A DNA stretch of 64,000 nucleotides from Bacillota bacterium (lineage in GTDB: Bacteria > Bacillota > Clostridia > Oscillospirales > Ruminococcaceae): positions 1 through 64,000 of the forward strand of contig JAEWLW010000003.1 in the NCBI GenBank assembly GCA_023457355.1, in the 5' to 3' direction. The translations under genes were made by a program, and so were the position numbers. How positions within the stretch are numbered: the first letter of the stretch is position 1; each line of letters opens with the position of its first letter. The notes under the pieces were generated by a model, which did no database searches, was not told the origin of the DNA, and saw only the letters and a list, made by a program, of their open reading frames with translations. Positions 41,782 through 51,562 of this stretch are shown here, one piece after another.

Positions 41782-42639
41782 GTGGACAACCTGATTTATG
41801 ACATACAGGGAATACTAAATTCCTTTGGCATTTCAGATTTTTTGGATATTGTGGTCGTCGCCTATTTGATGTATCAGGCTATCCGCCTGGTGCGTGAGAC
41901 CCGGGCAATTCAGCTGGTTAAAGGCTTGGCTGTGTTGGTCGGTGTTTATGCGGTTGCAACCTTTGCGCAGATGCGCTCTTTAAGCTTTTTGATTCGCTAT
42001 GTGTTCCAATACGGTGCCCTGGCGCTGCTGATTGTTTTCCAGCCGGAGCTGCGCCGCTCGTTGGAGCAGGTAGGGCGTACCCGCTTTTCAAGTTTGCAGC
42101 TTTTTGGCGGCAATGTTGATGTCGACGACATCAATTTCCGCTGGCGGCGTACGATCAGCGCTATTGGTGATGCGGCAACTTTTCTCTCCAAACGCAGAAT
42201 AGGTGCGTTGATTGTATTAGAACGTCAAAGCCTGCTGGGTGAAATTATCAAAACAGGCACCGTGATTGATGCGACCCCCAGCACCGAGTTGCTGGGCAAT
42301 ATCTTTTTCCCAAATTCTCCGCTGCATGATGGCGCCTTGATCATCCGGGACGGGCGATTGGTGGCTGCGGGTTGCTATTTGCCGCTTTCGGATAATTTCA
42401 CTATCAGCAAGGAAATGGGCACGCGCCATCGCGCAGGCTTGGGCATGAGTGAAAATTCCGATGCCTTGGTGGTTATTGTATCGGAGGAGACCGGTGTGAT
42501 CACCGTGGCAAAGAACGGCAAGCTGATGCGCGGATTCACGGAGGAGCAGCTGGTGAAAGAGCTTGAAAGCGCCTTTATCGTAGAGAAACGCGAAGAAAAA
42601 GGCGACCGTATGCCGCCGTTTTTTAAGGTGAAGCGATGA
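41782..42639 (+). CDS. cdaA: Diadenylate cyclase CdaA
   Basis: Membrane enzyme making c-di-AMP from two ATP; controls potassium and osmolyte balance. Three N-terminal helices (about 12-95) precede the DAC domain, with active-site DGA (183-185, in LHDGALIIRDGRL) and RHR (215-217, in GTRHRAGLG). It has 285 residues. GTG start at 41782 after AAAGGA. Overlaps cdaR by four bases. glmM, which often follows cdaR, is not here. Confidence 0.95.
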   Translation: MDNLIYDIQGILNSFGISDFLDIVVVAYLMYQAIRLVRETRAIQLVKGLAVLVGVYAVATFAQMRSLSFLIRYVFQYGALALLIVFQPELRRSLEQVGRTRFSSLQLFGGNVDVDDINFRWRRTISAIGDAATFLSKRRIGALIVLERQSLLGEIIKTGTVIDATPSTELLGNIFFPNSPLHDGALIIRDGRLVAAGCYLPLSDNFTISKEMGTRHRAGLGMSENSDALVVIVSEETGVITVAKNGKLMRGFTEEQLVKELESAFIVEKREEKGDRMPPFFKVKR

Positions 42640-43892
42640 AAAATAATAAATCTTTTTTAGACAATAACACCGTTATAATTGTTCTCTCCCTGTTGGGTTC
42701 CATTTTAATTTGGGTTATGGTTGCTTATAATATCGATTCCAACATTCAGGCGGTCATTCGCAATGTTCCGGTTACGCTGGATACCGGCGACAGCAATTTG
42801 ACGCGGTTGGATTTGTACCCGGTGACCGACACCGATTTTACCGTTGATGTTGAAGTGATCGGCCCGCGTGCAACCGTGGGGAACATCAAGGCTTCGGAGT
42901 TCAGTGTACTGGCTAAACTCAACAACATCAGCGGCCCGGGTACCTATGACCTCGCTTTGGAAATTACCGATACCCGCCATCGCGATATCGAGGTTAAGGG
43001 TACCGTTCCGGATGTGATTTCGATGCGGTTTGATCATCGTGTCACCAAAATTTTCCCCGTTCAGCTGGATATGACCGGGCTGGATATCCCCGACGGTTAT
43101 ATTCTGGATGAGGAGTACATTTATCCCTCAGAAGTGCAAGTGGTTGGCCCGGCGACAGAAATGGAGACGGTGAGTTCTGCCGGTGTCCACCTCAGTTTTG
43201 AAAAGCCGCTTTCAGCAAGCGCCACTTATGAGACGCCTGTTACCCTTAAAGATGCCGACGGCAATGAAGTCAGTAGCCCTTATTTTGAATATGACAGCAA
43301 GAATGTTTCGGTGACGCTGCCGGTCCTTAAAAAGAAGACGGTTCCCGTTACGTTCGATTTTGTCAATGTTCCTGCCGATTTTGACCTTGATACCTTAAAA
43401 TATATTATTTCCCCCGAAGAAATTGAAATTGCGGGCCCGGCTGATCTGGTCGCTTCTTATAACGAGCTGCATCTGGGTTATTTGGATATGCGCAGCATCG
43501 CACCCGACATGCATATGTATTATGACCTGTCGTTGCCGCCCAGCTTTATATCGGTGGAAGGAATTGATGAGCTAAGCGTTCAGTTTGTTCCGGAGGGCTT
43601 TGGCGAAAAGGAATTAAACATCGACAGCAGCGGCATCTATATTGTCAACCTGTCAGATGAGTACGACGTCACTATCCAAAGCAAGAGCATACCGAATGTG
43701 ACGGTTTACGGCCCTGAAGAGGAGCTGGAGACGCTGACCTCCAAGGATTTGGTTGCACAGATCGACATGGCGGAGGCCGATTTGCGCACCGGTCAAATCA
43801 CGGTACCGGTTGATATACTGATTCCAGGCAAGCGTACCTGCTGGGCCTATGGCGACCGCTATACCGCGCGGGTCACTGTTAAGAGCAAGTAA
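42636..43892 (+). CDS. cdaR: YbbR-domain regulator CdaR
   Basis: Membrane-anchored partner of CdaA that modulates its activity. One N-terminal helix (about 11-29, VIIVLSLLGSILIWVMVAYN) is followed by repeated extracytoplasmic YbbR beta domains, about four, for example around VEVIGPRATVGN, VQVVGPATEMETV, IEIAGPADLVAS and VTVYGPEEELETL. It has 418 residues. ATG overlaps the cdaA stop, giving coupled synthesis. Confidence 0.92.
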   Translation: MKNNKSFLDNNTVIIVLSLLGSILIWVMVAYNIDSNIQAVIRNVPVTLDTGDSNLTRLDLYPVTDTDFTVDVEVIGPRATVGNIKASEFSVLAKLNNISGPGTYDLALEITDTRHRDIEVKGTVPDVISMRFDHRVTKIFPVQLDMTGLDIPDGYILDEEYIYPSEVQVVGPATEMETVSSAGVHLSFEKPLSASATYETPVTLKDADGNEVSSPYFEYDSKNVSVTLPVLKKKTVPVTFDFVNVPADFDLDTLKYIISPEEIEIAGPADLVASYNELHLGYLDMRSIAPDMHMYYDLSLPPSFISVEGIDELSVQFVPEGFGEKELNIDSSGIYIVNLSDEYDVTIQSKSIPNVTVYGPEEELETLTSKDLVAQIDMAEADLRTGQITVPVDILIPGKRTCWAYGDRYTARVTVKSK

Positions 43893-43898
43893 AAACGG

Positions 43899-43938
43899 AA
43901 CAGGGGTGCTTCGCTTCAAATCAGGCGGCGCCCCTGTT
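43899..43938 (+). terminator. Terminator of cdaA-cdaR
   Basis: Stem AACAGGGGTGC (43899-43909) with GCGCCCCTGTT (43928-43938), one G-T pair; T-rich tail follows. Confidence 0.75.
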
Positions 43939-44076
43939 TAACTTTCACTTTTTTTAATAATGCTCAATAAGAAGGCAACCACTTGCGTGCGGCAGGCGCT
44001 TTTGACGAAGCAGCCTGCCTGTTCTTGACCATATAGTCCATAAATTTACAGGACGCTTATTTAAAGGAGCCACTTT

Positions 44077-45687
44077 ATGCTTTTACAATTGAGCCAGATT
44101 AACACCTCTGTGGAACAGGGCATAGCGGATGCACCTTCCGTTGCAATGGCACAGCTGCGATTAAAACCTTCTCAGGTGCTTTCGGCCCGGGTGGTGCGCA
44201 CATCGGTGGACGCCCGGCGGGGGCGCAGGCTGCCGGTACACTTTGTCAATACTGTGGCGATTGAATTGGCCGACGCGCTGGGGGAAAAACTGCTGAGAGA
44301 AAATATCAAAGCGCTTTCGCGCATAACGCCCCCGGCGCCTGTTGAAGTTAAAACGGGGGAGACACCGCTTCAACAACGACCGGTGGTCGTCGGTTTTGGG
44401 CCTGCCGGCATGTTTGCGGCGTTGCTGCTGGCGCAAAACGGTTATAGGCCCATTGTGTTGGAACGCGGCGCCGCCATGGAGGACCGGGTGGCGGCGGTTG
44501 AACGTTTTTGGCACAGCGGCGTGCTGGACCCTCAGACCAACGTCCAATTTGGCGAAGGGGGCGCCGGCACTTTTTCGGATGGCAAGCTGACCACCCGAAT
44601 CAATGATCCGCTTTGCGGATATGTGCTGTCCGAGCTTGTGCGCCACGGTGCACCGCAGGATATTCTAATCAAAGCAAAGCCCCACGTCGGAACCGACCTT
44701 CTGCGCGGTGTGGTTAAAAGCATTCGCAATGAAATATTGACGCTGGGCGGTGAAATCCGTTTTCTAAGCCGCGTGGATCAATTTCTGGTCAGGAACGGCA
44801 CAATTTGCGGCGTTGTGCATAATAGCGAAACATTGGCGGTTCAAGCGGTTATTGCGGCGGTGGGCCACAGCGCCCGGGATACCTTTAGGGCGTTGGCGCG
44901 CTGCGGCGCTGTGCTTGCGCCAAAAGCCTTTTCGGTTGGCGTGCGTATTGAACATTTACAAACCGAGATTGACAAATCGATATACGGTGACTTTGCCGGT
45001 CATCCGAATCTGCCCGCGGGGGAATATCAACTTTCTCATCGGGAGGGGCAACGTGCGGCGTACACCTTTTGTATGTGCCCGGGCGGCATGGTGGTTGCCG
45101 CTGCCTCCGGCGAGGGGCAGACGGTGACCAACGGCATGAGTTACCGTGCAAGAGATTTAAAGAACGCGAACAGCGCACTGGCTATTTCGGTGGATACCAC
45201 CGATTATGGCAGCGGGTGGCAGGATGCCGTTGCCTTTCAGGAAAGATTGGAGCACGCTGCGTTTTGTGCAGCCGACAAAAGCTGTAAGGCGCCCTTTATG
45301 CGGGTGGGCGACTTTTTAAAACACCCCGTACACGGCGCAGGCGCAACGGTGGTGCCAAGCTACCCGATCGGTGTAAAGGAAGTTGACCTTACAACAATCC
45401 TGCCGCCACAGATAACCGATTTTATGCGCCATTCGCTGCCGATTTTGGGGCGAAAGCTTGCGGGATTTGATGCACCTGAAGCGTTACTCACCGGTGTTGA
45501 GACCCGAACGTCCTCCCCTGTACGGATAATGCGAAAAGAGGATTGTAAAGCTTTAAACATTGACGGTTTATATCCCTGCGGTGAAGGAGCGGGTTATGCC
45601 GGCGGCATTATGAGTGCTTCGGTGGACGGATTACGCTGTGCCCTGGCGCTGATGAACCGCTATACAAGGCCGATAAGCGACCAATAA
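44077..45687 (+). CDS. Uncharacterised FAD-dependent dehydrogenase (COG2509 type)
   Basis: Cytoplasmic flavoprotein of 536 residues. A N-terminal segment of about 100 residues is followed by the dinucleotide-binding VVVGFGPAGMFAALLLA (about 108-124) and ERGAAMEDR; QFGEGGAGTFSDGKL is characteristic of this group, and the C-terminal GLYPCGEGAGYAGGIMSA binds FAD. The reaction is unknown. ATG with AAAGGAG upstream. It stands alone between the cdaR terminator and the recJ promoter. Confidence 0.85.
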   Translation: MLLQLSQINTSVEQGIADAPSVAMAQLRLKPSQVLSARVVRTSVDARRGRRLPVHFVNTVAIELADALGEKLLRENIKALSRITPPAPVEVKTGETPLQQRPVVVGFGPAGMFAALLLAQNGYRPIVLERGAAMEDRVAAVERFWHSGVLDPQTNVQFGEGGAGTFSDGKLTTRINDPLCGYVLSELVRHGAPQDILIKAKPHVGTDLLRGVVKSIRNEILTLGGEIRFLSRVDQFLVRNGTICGVVHNSETLAVQAVIAAVGHSARDTFRALARCGAVLAPKAFSVGVRIEHLQTEIDKSIYGDFAGHPNLPAGEYQLSHREGQRAAYTFCMCPGGMVVAAASGEGQTVTNGMSYRARDLKNANSALAISVDTTDYGSGWQDAVAFQERLEHAAFCAADKSCKAPFMRVGDFLKHPVHGAGATVVPSYPIGVKEVDLTTILPPQITDFMRHSLPILGRKLAGFDAPEALLTGVETRTSSPVRIMRKEDCKALNIDGLYPCGEGAGYAGGIMSASVDGLRCALALMNRYTRPISDQ

Positions 45688-45689
45688 TA

Positions 45690-45718
45690 TTGAATTGTAG
45701 GGGCGGCTATGGTATAAT
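45690..45718 (+). promoter_or_regulatory. Promoter of recJ-relA
   Basis: TTGAAT (45690-45695), 17-bp spacer, perfect TATAAT (45713-45718). The -10 lies in the left arm of a 12-bp inverted repeat (45711-45722 with 45730-45741). The -35 begins just after the flavoprotein stop. It leaves a leader of some 235 bases before recJ. Confidence 0.65.
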
Positions 45719-45741
45719 AGCCGCATTGTGGCTATTATACC
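45711..45741. repeat. Perfect 12-bp inverted repeat at the recJ promoter
   Basis: GGTATAATAGCC (45711-45722) and GGCTATTATACC (45730-45741), 7-base loop. It spans the -10 and the predicted start site, so it may be an operator or a 5'-end RNA hairpin. Confidence 0.75.
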
Positions 45742-45760
45742 GAGAGATTTCCGACGGCAC

Positions 45761-45909
45761 GCCCCTTAACGGGGCTTGTTACCTTTTGATGGATAATAAT
45801 ACCGTCGTGCGGTAGCGGGCGTCTTGCGGCGCCAGCTTAAAGACGGTCGATCCTATCCGCCGACTTGCCCTCACGGGGGCTTTATTACCTTTTAATGGAT
45901 TAAAAATAC
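45761..45909 (+). repeat. Two repeated terminator-like units in the recJ-relA leader
   Basis: Unit A (45761-45802) and unit B (45867-45909) share the layout GCCC..GGGGC hairpin, then a T-rich run TTRTTACCTTTTRATGGAT, then A-rich bases and AATAC. About 33 of 42 bases match. Each unit resembles a weak intrinsic terminator. Unit A is also enclosed by CGACGG/CCGTCG (45752-45757, 45802-45807). Confidence 0.65.
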
Positions 45910-45959
45910 TGAGTGTGCCGTTTTTTGGCACAATAATAAAATTAAAAGGGGGCGTTAGA

Positions 45960-48002
45960 ATGAAGGCATATATTTGGGATGTTCCCGAAGCACATGATGA
46001 AATCGCCAGTGCGCTGCACCGTGCATTGAATGTTCCTGAGCTGGCGTCGGTGGTACTGGCTTCCCGCGGCTATGATGCAGACGCTGCCAGACAGCTTTTG
46101 GCGTGCGAGCCTGAGGATGTTCTTTGTGACCCCATGTTGCTGTGCGATATGGTTCCCGCCCTCGAGACGATACGGGACGCCACTGAAAATGACGAATTCA
46201 TTTGTATATTCGGCGATTATGACTGTGATGGCGTCGCTTCTACCGCGATGCTTAAAAGCTATTTCGAATCGATTGGCGCACGCAGCTGCTATTATATCCC
46301 GCACCGTGAAAAAGAAGGGTATGGCCTGAACATCCCCGCCATAGACGATTTACACCGGATGGGCGTTTCGTTGATTATCACGGTGGACAACGGCGTCACC
46401 GCCTTGGAAGAAATTAAATATGCCAATTCGCTTGGCATGCGGGTTGTGGTCACCGACCACCACCAGCCCAGAGAGACACTGCCCGCTGCGGCCGCCGTCA
46501 TCAACCCTCACCGCATCGACTGCACCTATCCCTTTAAAGATCTTTCAGGTGTCGGCGTGGCGTTTAAGCTGCTTTGTGCAATGGAGGGAGAGCGCGGCGA
46601 GGAGCTTTTGGAACAGTACGCCGATTTTTTGTGCATCGGTACGGTGGCGGATGTCGTACCGCTCGTCGGCGAAAACCGTTGCTTTGTCAAGCGGGGGCTG
46701 GAGCTGCTGGCCGATTCGCACCGGCCGGGGTTACGCGCCTTGCTGGAGACGGCGGGCCTTACCGGAAAACCATTAACCGGAGAGTCGGTGGCTTTTGGGC
46801 TTTCGCCGCGCATTAATGCGGCGGGCAGGTTGGATTCGGCTGATATCGCTGTGATGCTGTTGCTGACCGAAAGCGAGGAAGAAGCCGCCGAACTGGCAGG
46901 ACAGCTTGAGGCGCTCAACCAGAAGCGCCGCAGTGATGAAAAGAAAATTGCCGATGATATCGCCGTGCAGTTGCTGGCCGATTCGTCGTTGATACATAGC
47001 AGGATTTTGTTCTTTTCCGGTGAGGATTGGAACGCCGGCATTGTTGGCATTGTTTGCTCCCGCCTCGTCGAACGTTTTGGCAAACCCTGTCTGCTTGTCT
47101 CAACGCAGGGGGAGAATGCCAAGGGCTCGGGGCGAAGCGTCGAAGGGTTTTCGCTGATTGAGGCGGTGGCCGACTGCGCGGACTGCCTGACGCGCTATGG
47201 CGGGCACCCGATGGCGGCGGGCTTTTCTCTGCCAACTTCGCGGCTGGCGGAATTCAATGCCGGGCTTCAGCGTTTTGCCGCTAAGAATTATCCTGTTATG
47301 CCCGCATTGCGCCTCAAAGTGGATAGTGTTGTGCCGCCCGAGCTTTTGACGGTGGAACAGGTCAAGGGATTGGACTGTTTAGAGCCGTTCGGCAGCCAGA
47401 ATCCGCCGCCGGTGTTTATGGTGGCGGATGCCCGGTTGGAGCGTGTTATTCCGTTGTCGGCGGGCAAATACTGTAAGTTGGGTCTGGTTAAAGGGAATGT
47501 TCGGTTCAATGTTCTATGCTTCACCGCCCGTCCGAACGGTTTTTGCGCTGTAGGCGGCGACGCGGTGGACATTGCTTTTTCAGCTTCGCTGAACGACTAT
47601 CAGGGACAGCAGAGCGTTTCACTCAAGCTCAAGGGTATCCGGTTATCAAACAGCGATATGAGCCTGCTGGTGCTCGGCGAACAGCGCTATGACAGCTATC
47701 TCCGGCGCGAGAACCTCAGCGCGGCGCTGATTCCTTCCCGCGAGGAGACGGCGGTGGTGTACCGATATATCAAGCGGCAGGGCCCGGTGAATTTCTCGCC
47801 CAATGCGCTTTACTGCCATATCACCCAACAGGAGCCGATTGACTATTCACGGTTTCGCATCGCGCTCGAAGTTCTGCAGGAGCTGGGTCTGCTGCAAAAA
47901 ACCGTCTCGCAGGATGTTGCGGTTCTGTCGGTTGACACCGCAGCCGCCCGCGTACAGCTCGAGCATTCTTCGATTATAAGGAGCTTACAGCAACAATTAT
48001 GA
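45960..48002 (+). CDS. recJ: Single-stranded-DNA-specific exonuclease RecJ
   Basis: 5'-3' exonuclease for recombination and repair. The DHH domain has FGDYDCDGVAS (about 81-91), TVDNGV and VTDHHQPRE; the DHHA1 domain has RYGGHPMAAGFSL; an OB-fold follows, and a C-terminal winged-helix-like extension of about 110 residues. It has 680 residues. ATG at 45960 is seven bases after AAAGGGGG. Its stop overlaps the relA start (ATGA). Confidence 0.93.
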   Translation: MKAYIWDVPEAHDEIASALHRALNVPELASVVLASRGYDADAARQLLACEPEDVLCDPMLLCDMVPALETIRDATENDEFICIFGDYDCDGVASTAMLKSYFESIGARSCYYIPHREKEGYGLNIPAIDDLHRMGVSLIITVDNGVTALEEIKYANSLGMRVVVTDHHQPRETLPAAAAVINPHRIDCTYPFKDLSGVGVAFKLLCAMEGERGEELLEQYADFLCIGTVADVVPLVGENRCFVKRGLELLADSHRPGLRALLETAGLTGKPLTGESVAFGLSPRINAAGRLDSADIAVMLLLTESEEEAAELAGQLEALNQKRRSDEKKIADDIAVQLLADSSLIHSRILFFSGEDWNAGIVGIVCSRLVERFGKPCLLVSTQGENAKGSGRSVEGFSLIEAVADCADCLTRYGGHPMAAGFSLPTSRLAEFNAGLQRFAAKNYPVMPALRLKVDSVVPPELLTVEQVKGLDCLEPFGSQNPPPVFMVADARLERVIPLSAGKYCKLGLVKGNVRFNVLCFTARPNGFCAVGGDAVDIAFSASLNDYQGQQSVSLKLKGIRLSNSDMSLLVLGEQRYDSYLRRENLSAALIPSREETAVVYRYIKRQGPVNFSPNALYCHITQQEPIDYSRFRIALEVLQELGLLQKTVSQDVAVLSVDTAAARVQLEHSSIIRSLQQQL

Positions 48003-50179
48003 ACGACAGCCGACCAATCACAATCGAAGAGTTAAAAAGCTTCATTCTCCAGACCGGCAAAAGCTATAATCTGGAGGTTATTGAGCGCGCCTATCAGCTG
48101 GCTGAAGAGGCACATGGCAGCCAGAAGCGCCGCTCCGGCGAACCGTATATCATCCACCCGCTGGCTGTTGCCAAAATTCTGGTGGAGCTGGGAATGGATA
48201 CCGAATCGGTTGCGGCGGCGCTGCTGCACGATGTGGTTGAGGATACCGAAATCGAAATGACCACCATCAAAAAGAACTTTGGCAACGATATTGCGCTTTT
48301 GGTTGGCGGCGTGACCAAACTGGGCAGAATTCCTTATTCATCTAAGGAAGAGCAGCAGTCCGAGAACCTGCGCAAGATGCTTTTGGCCATGGCGCAGGAT
48401 ATCCGCGTGGTCATCATCAAGCTGGCCGACCGATTGCACAATGCGCGAACTTTTCAATACCTCGCTGAGGAAAAGCGGCGCTATAAGGCGCTGGAGACGA
48501 TGGAAATCTATGCGCCCATCGCCGACCGCCTCGGAATCCGCAAAATAAAAGAGGAGCTTGAAGATATTTCGCTGCGCTTTTTGGACCCCATCGCCTATTC
48601 CGAAATTGAAAGCCAGCTTGCTGCGCGCGAACAGCGCCAACAGTTTATAGCCAACATCAAACAGCGTATTTTTGAGCGTGTCAAACTGGAACACCCCAAC
48701 GCCTATATCGAGGGACGCGTCAAGAGCATCTATGGCATCTACCGCAAGGTGTATGTTCAGGGCCGCGCTTTCGACGAGGTTTTTGATATTTACGCCGTGC
48801 GCGTCATCGTGGATTCGGTCATTGAGTGCTATAACATCCTGGGCATCATTCACGATATGTTCCGTCCCATTCCGAACCGCTTCAAGGACTATATTTCCAC
48901 GCCGAAGCAGAACATGTATCAGTCGCTGCACACCACCGTGTTTGATAAGGAAGGCATTCCGTTTGAGACGCAGATTCGCACCTGGGATATGCATTATACG
49001 GCGGAATACGGTATTGCGGCGCACTGGAAGTATAAGGTTGGCATTCAGGGCAAGGATAAGCTGGAGGAGCGCCTTTCATGGGTGCGCCAGCTGATTGAAA
49101 ACCAGCAGGACGGCGAAGGCGCCGAGGATATTGTCAGCTCGATAAAATCTGATATCGCCCCTGAGGAGGTCTTTGTGTTTACCCCCAAGGGCGACGTCAT
49201 CAGCCTGCCCACAGGGGCCACCGTGCTGGATTTTGCCTATGCGATACACTCGGCGGTCGGAAACCGTATGACGGGCGCGCGCATCGACGGAAAGATTGTC
49301 TCGATTGATACCGAAGTGCAAACCGGCATGATCGTCGAGATTATCACCTCCAATTCCAAAACGCAGGGCCCCAACCGCGACTGGCTCAACATTGTCAAAA
49401 CGACCGAAGCGCGAAACAAGATCCGGGCCTGGTTTAAAAAAGAGCGCCGCGAGGAAAATATTATCGAAGGCAATGCGATGATTGACCGCGAATTTAAACG
49501 CGCAAGTATTGCCCTCACCGACGAGCAGCGCGAGCAGCTTTTAACCGCTGAGGCAAAGCGCCAGCACCTGAACACCGCCACCGACCTTGCGGCGGCGCTG
49601 GGTTATGGCGGGCTGCCGTTTTCGCGCATTATGCCGCACCTGCGTGAGGAATACACGCGGCTTTACCGGCCCGAGCCGGTGCAGGCCACCATCGCCGTCA
49701 AGCCTAAAAAGGAGCGCAAGGATTCCTCGGGCGTTATTGTCGAAGGGCTTGAAGGCTGTCTTGTTAAATTTTCAAAATGCTGCAACCCACTGCCGGGGGA
49801 TAACATCATCGGCTTTGTTACCCGCGGCTACGGTGTTTCAATTCATAAACGCGACTGCGTTAACGTCGTCTCGGCCATGAACGACGCTTCGCAGCGCGAG
49901 CGCTGGGTGCGCTGCGAGTGGGCCACGACCGTTAAAGAGACATTCCAGTCCTCTATTGAAGTCATTGGCAGCAATCGCTCCGGCCTGTTGGCCGAACTGA
50001 GTATTCTGCTTAGCAACATGCGCATTTCTCTGCACTCCTTTATGGCTAAGGAACTGAAAGACGGGCGCCTGAGCTTCAACATTACGATGGCCATCAGCGA
50101 TTTGAACCAGCTCAACTATGTCCTGCTACAGATTAAAAAGATTCCGGGCGTCATTAAAGTGGACCGCGTTTCGGGTTGA
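47999..50179 (+). CDS. relA: (p)ppGpp synthetase/hydrolase RelA/SpoT (Rel)
   Basis: Bifunctional stringent-response enzyme. HD hydrolase domain with LLHDVVEDTE (His77-Asp78), synthetase domain with RVKSIYGIYRK and YQSLHTTVF, TGS domain with VFVFTPKGDVISLPTGAT, a zinc-finger-like segment FSKCCNPLPGD and a C-terminal ACT domain. The 726 residues are normal. ATG overlaps recJ. In Bacillus apt lies between recJ and relA; it is absent here. Confidence 0.96.
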   Translation: MNDSRPITIEELKSFILQTGKSYNLEVIERAYQLAEEAHGSQKRRSGEPYIIHPLAVAKILVELGMDTESVAAALLHDVVEDTEIEMTTIKKNFGNDIALLVGGVTKLGRIPYSSKEEQQSENLRKMLLAMAQDIRVVIIKLADRLHNARTFQYLAEEKRRYKALETMEIYAPIADRLGIRKIKEELEDISLRFLDPIAYSEIESQLAAREQRQQFIANIKQRIFERVKLEHPNAYIEGRVKSIYGIYRKVYVQGRAFDEVFDIYAVRVIVDSVIECYNILGIIHDMFRPIPNRFKDYISTPKQNMYQSLHTTVFDKEGIPFETQIRTWDMHYTAEYGIAAHWKYKVGIQGKDKLEERLSWVRQLIENQQDGEGAEDIVSSIKSDIAPEEVFVFTPKGDVISLPTGATVLDFAYAIHSAVGNRMTGARIDGKIVSIDTEVQTGMIVEIITSNSKTQGPNRDWLNIVKTTEARNKIRAWFKKERREENIIEGNAMIDREFKRASIALTDEQREQLLTAEAKRQHLNTATDLAAALGYGGLPFSRIMPHLREEYTRLYRPEPVQATIAVKPKKERKDSSGVIVEGLEGCLVKFSKCCNPLPGDNIIGFVTRGYGVSIHKRDCVNVVSAMNDASQRERWVRCEWATTVKETFQSSIEVIGSNRSGLLAELSILLSNMRISLHSFMAKELKDGRLSFNITMAISDLNQLNYVLLQIKKIPGVIKVDRVSG

Positions 50180-50303
50180 CGGGGTGGTAGCGTGAAAATC
50201 ACGCTATTGATTCCGACAGCAGGAACCGCGGCTGATGCACGGCAAAAGCCATTCCGTTTTATGGTTTTTTGTGTTGGAAGATAAGGGAAAGGAATGGTCT
50301 TTT

Positions 50304-50771
50304 ATGCGGGCAATTTTACAGCGGGTGCGCCATGCGGCGGTTTCGGTGGATGGCAAAACCGTGGGCAAAACCGACGGCGGCTATTTGATTTTGCTGGGCG
50401 TCAAGGTCGGCGATTCCGAGGAGCAAGCGCGCTTTCTGGCCAAAAAAACCGCCGAGCTGCGCGTTTTTACCGATTCGGAGGGGAAGATGAACCTCTCGCT
50501 GCTTGACGTGGGGGGCGGCGCGCTGGTTGTCAGCCAGTTTACGCTGTATGCCGACTGTAAAAAAGGACGGCGCCCTGCCTTTGTCAATGCCGAACGCCCG
50601 CCGCTGTCTGAAGAATTATACCTGCGCTATGTCGACTTTCTCCGCGAGGCGGGGATTCGCCAGGTGGAGACAGGCGTGTTTGGCGCACACATGCAGGTAT
50701 CGCTTGAAAACGACGGGCCGGTAACCATCCTGCTCGATACCGAAGAAATCATGCCCAAACAACCCCAATAA
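50304..50771 (+). CDS. dtd: D-aminoacyl-tRNA deacylase
   Basis: Removes D-amino acids mis-attached to tRNA. Starts MRAILQRVRHAAVSVDG; catalytic SQFTLYADCKKGRRPAF (about 79-95) and the Gly-cisPro motif in NDGPVTILLDT. It has 155 residues. ATG at 50304 after AAAGGAA; an upstream ATG in the same frame gives a non-family extension. Follows relA, as in Bacillus (relA-dtd). Confidence 0.95.
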   Translation: MRAILQRVRHAAVSVDGKTVGKTDGGYLILLGVKVGDSEEQARFLAKKTAELRVFTDSEGKMNLSLLDVGGGALVVSQFTLYADCKKGRRPAFVNAERPPLSEELYLRYVDFLREAGIRQVETGVFGAHMQVSLENDGPVTILLDTEEIMPKQPQ

Positions 50772-50855
50772 AATAGCGGCGCGATGGCCGGCATTTTTTT
50801 GCCAGCCCAAGAAGAGAATGCAGGCGGGCTGACGTCCGCCAAAAGCAAAGCTGAC

Positions 50856-50892
50856 AAACAGCGGAAAAGGCTTGCCAAGATAACCGCTGTTT
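50856..50892 (+). terminator. Possible terminator between dtd and the hydrolase
   Basis: AAACAGCGG (50856-50864) pairs with CCGCTGTTT (50884-50892); loop of 19 bases and only a short T stretch. Confidence 0.4.
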
Positions 50893-50923
50893 TATGAGAT
50901 ATTCATATAAGGAGGGCTATGCC

Positions 50924-51562
50924 ATGAAACTTTTGCATACCACACTGGGACCGATATCCACAAATTGCTATTTTGCGATTGACCCGAACGGCGAAACCGC
51001 AATTATTGATCCGGGTGCCAACCCGGCCCGCGTCAACCAGATTATTGAAGAAAATAACCTCAAACCCAAATATGTTTTGCTGACACACGGCCATTTTGAC
51101 CATATCGGCGGCGCAAAGGGCATCGTTAAAAAGCATCCGGGCGTTAAAATTGTCATCGGCGAAAAGGACGCCCCCATGCTGCCCGCCGCCATCAGGAATG
51201 CCAACTGGCGGCAGTATATCAGCGATGAAGATTACCTGGACCTGAAGGCCGATATGCTGGTGCATGAGGGCGATGAAGTCACGGTGGGCGAGCTGACCTT
51301 CCGCGTACTGGAGACCCCCGGCCACACCCGCGGCGGTGTTTGCTATATCTGCGGGGACTTCATCTTTTCGGGTGACACGCTGTTCCGGCACGAGTGCGGC
51401 AGAACCGACCTTGACGGCGGCGATTACCCCACCATTTTGCGTTCGCTTAAAAAACTGCACGACCTGCCCGGCGACTACAACGTGCTGCCCGGCCATGAAG
51501 AGCTGACCACGCTGGAGGAAGAGCGCCACCATAACCCTTATATGAGGGAAGCATTGAAATGA
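50924..51562 (+). CDS. Metallo-beta-lactamase fold hydrolase (glyoxalase II-like)
   Basis: Small hydrolase, probably thioester or glyoxalase II-like. Metal motif THGHFDHIGG (about 53-62), FSGDTLFRHECGRTDLDGG and LPGHEELTTL. It has 212 residues. ATG at 50924 is eight bases after AAGGAGG; an ATG ten codons earlier precedes that site. The order relA-dtd-hydrolase-hemZ is common in Firmicutes. Overlaps hemZ by four bases. Confidence 0.9.
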   Translation: MKLLHTTLGPISTNCYFAIDPNGETAIIDPGANPARVNQIIEENNLKPKYVLLTHGHFDHIGGAKGIVKKHPGVKIVIGEKDAPMLPAAIRNANWRQYISDEDYLDLKADMLVHEGDEVTVGELTFRVLETPGHTRGGVCYICGDFIFSGDTLFRHECGRTDLDGGDYPTILRSLKKLHDLPGDYNVLPGHEELTTLEEERHHNPYMREALK

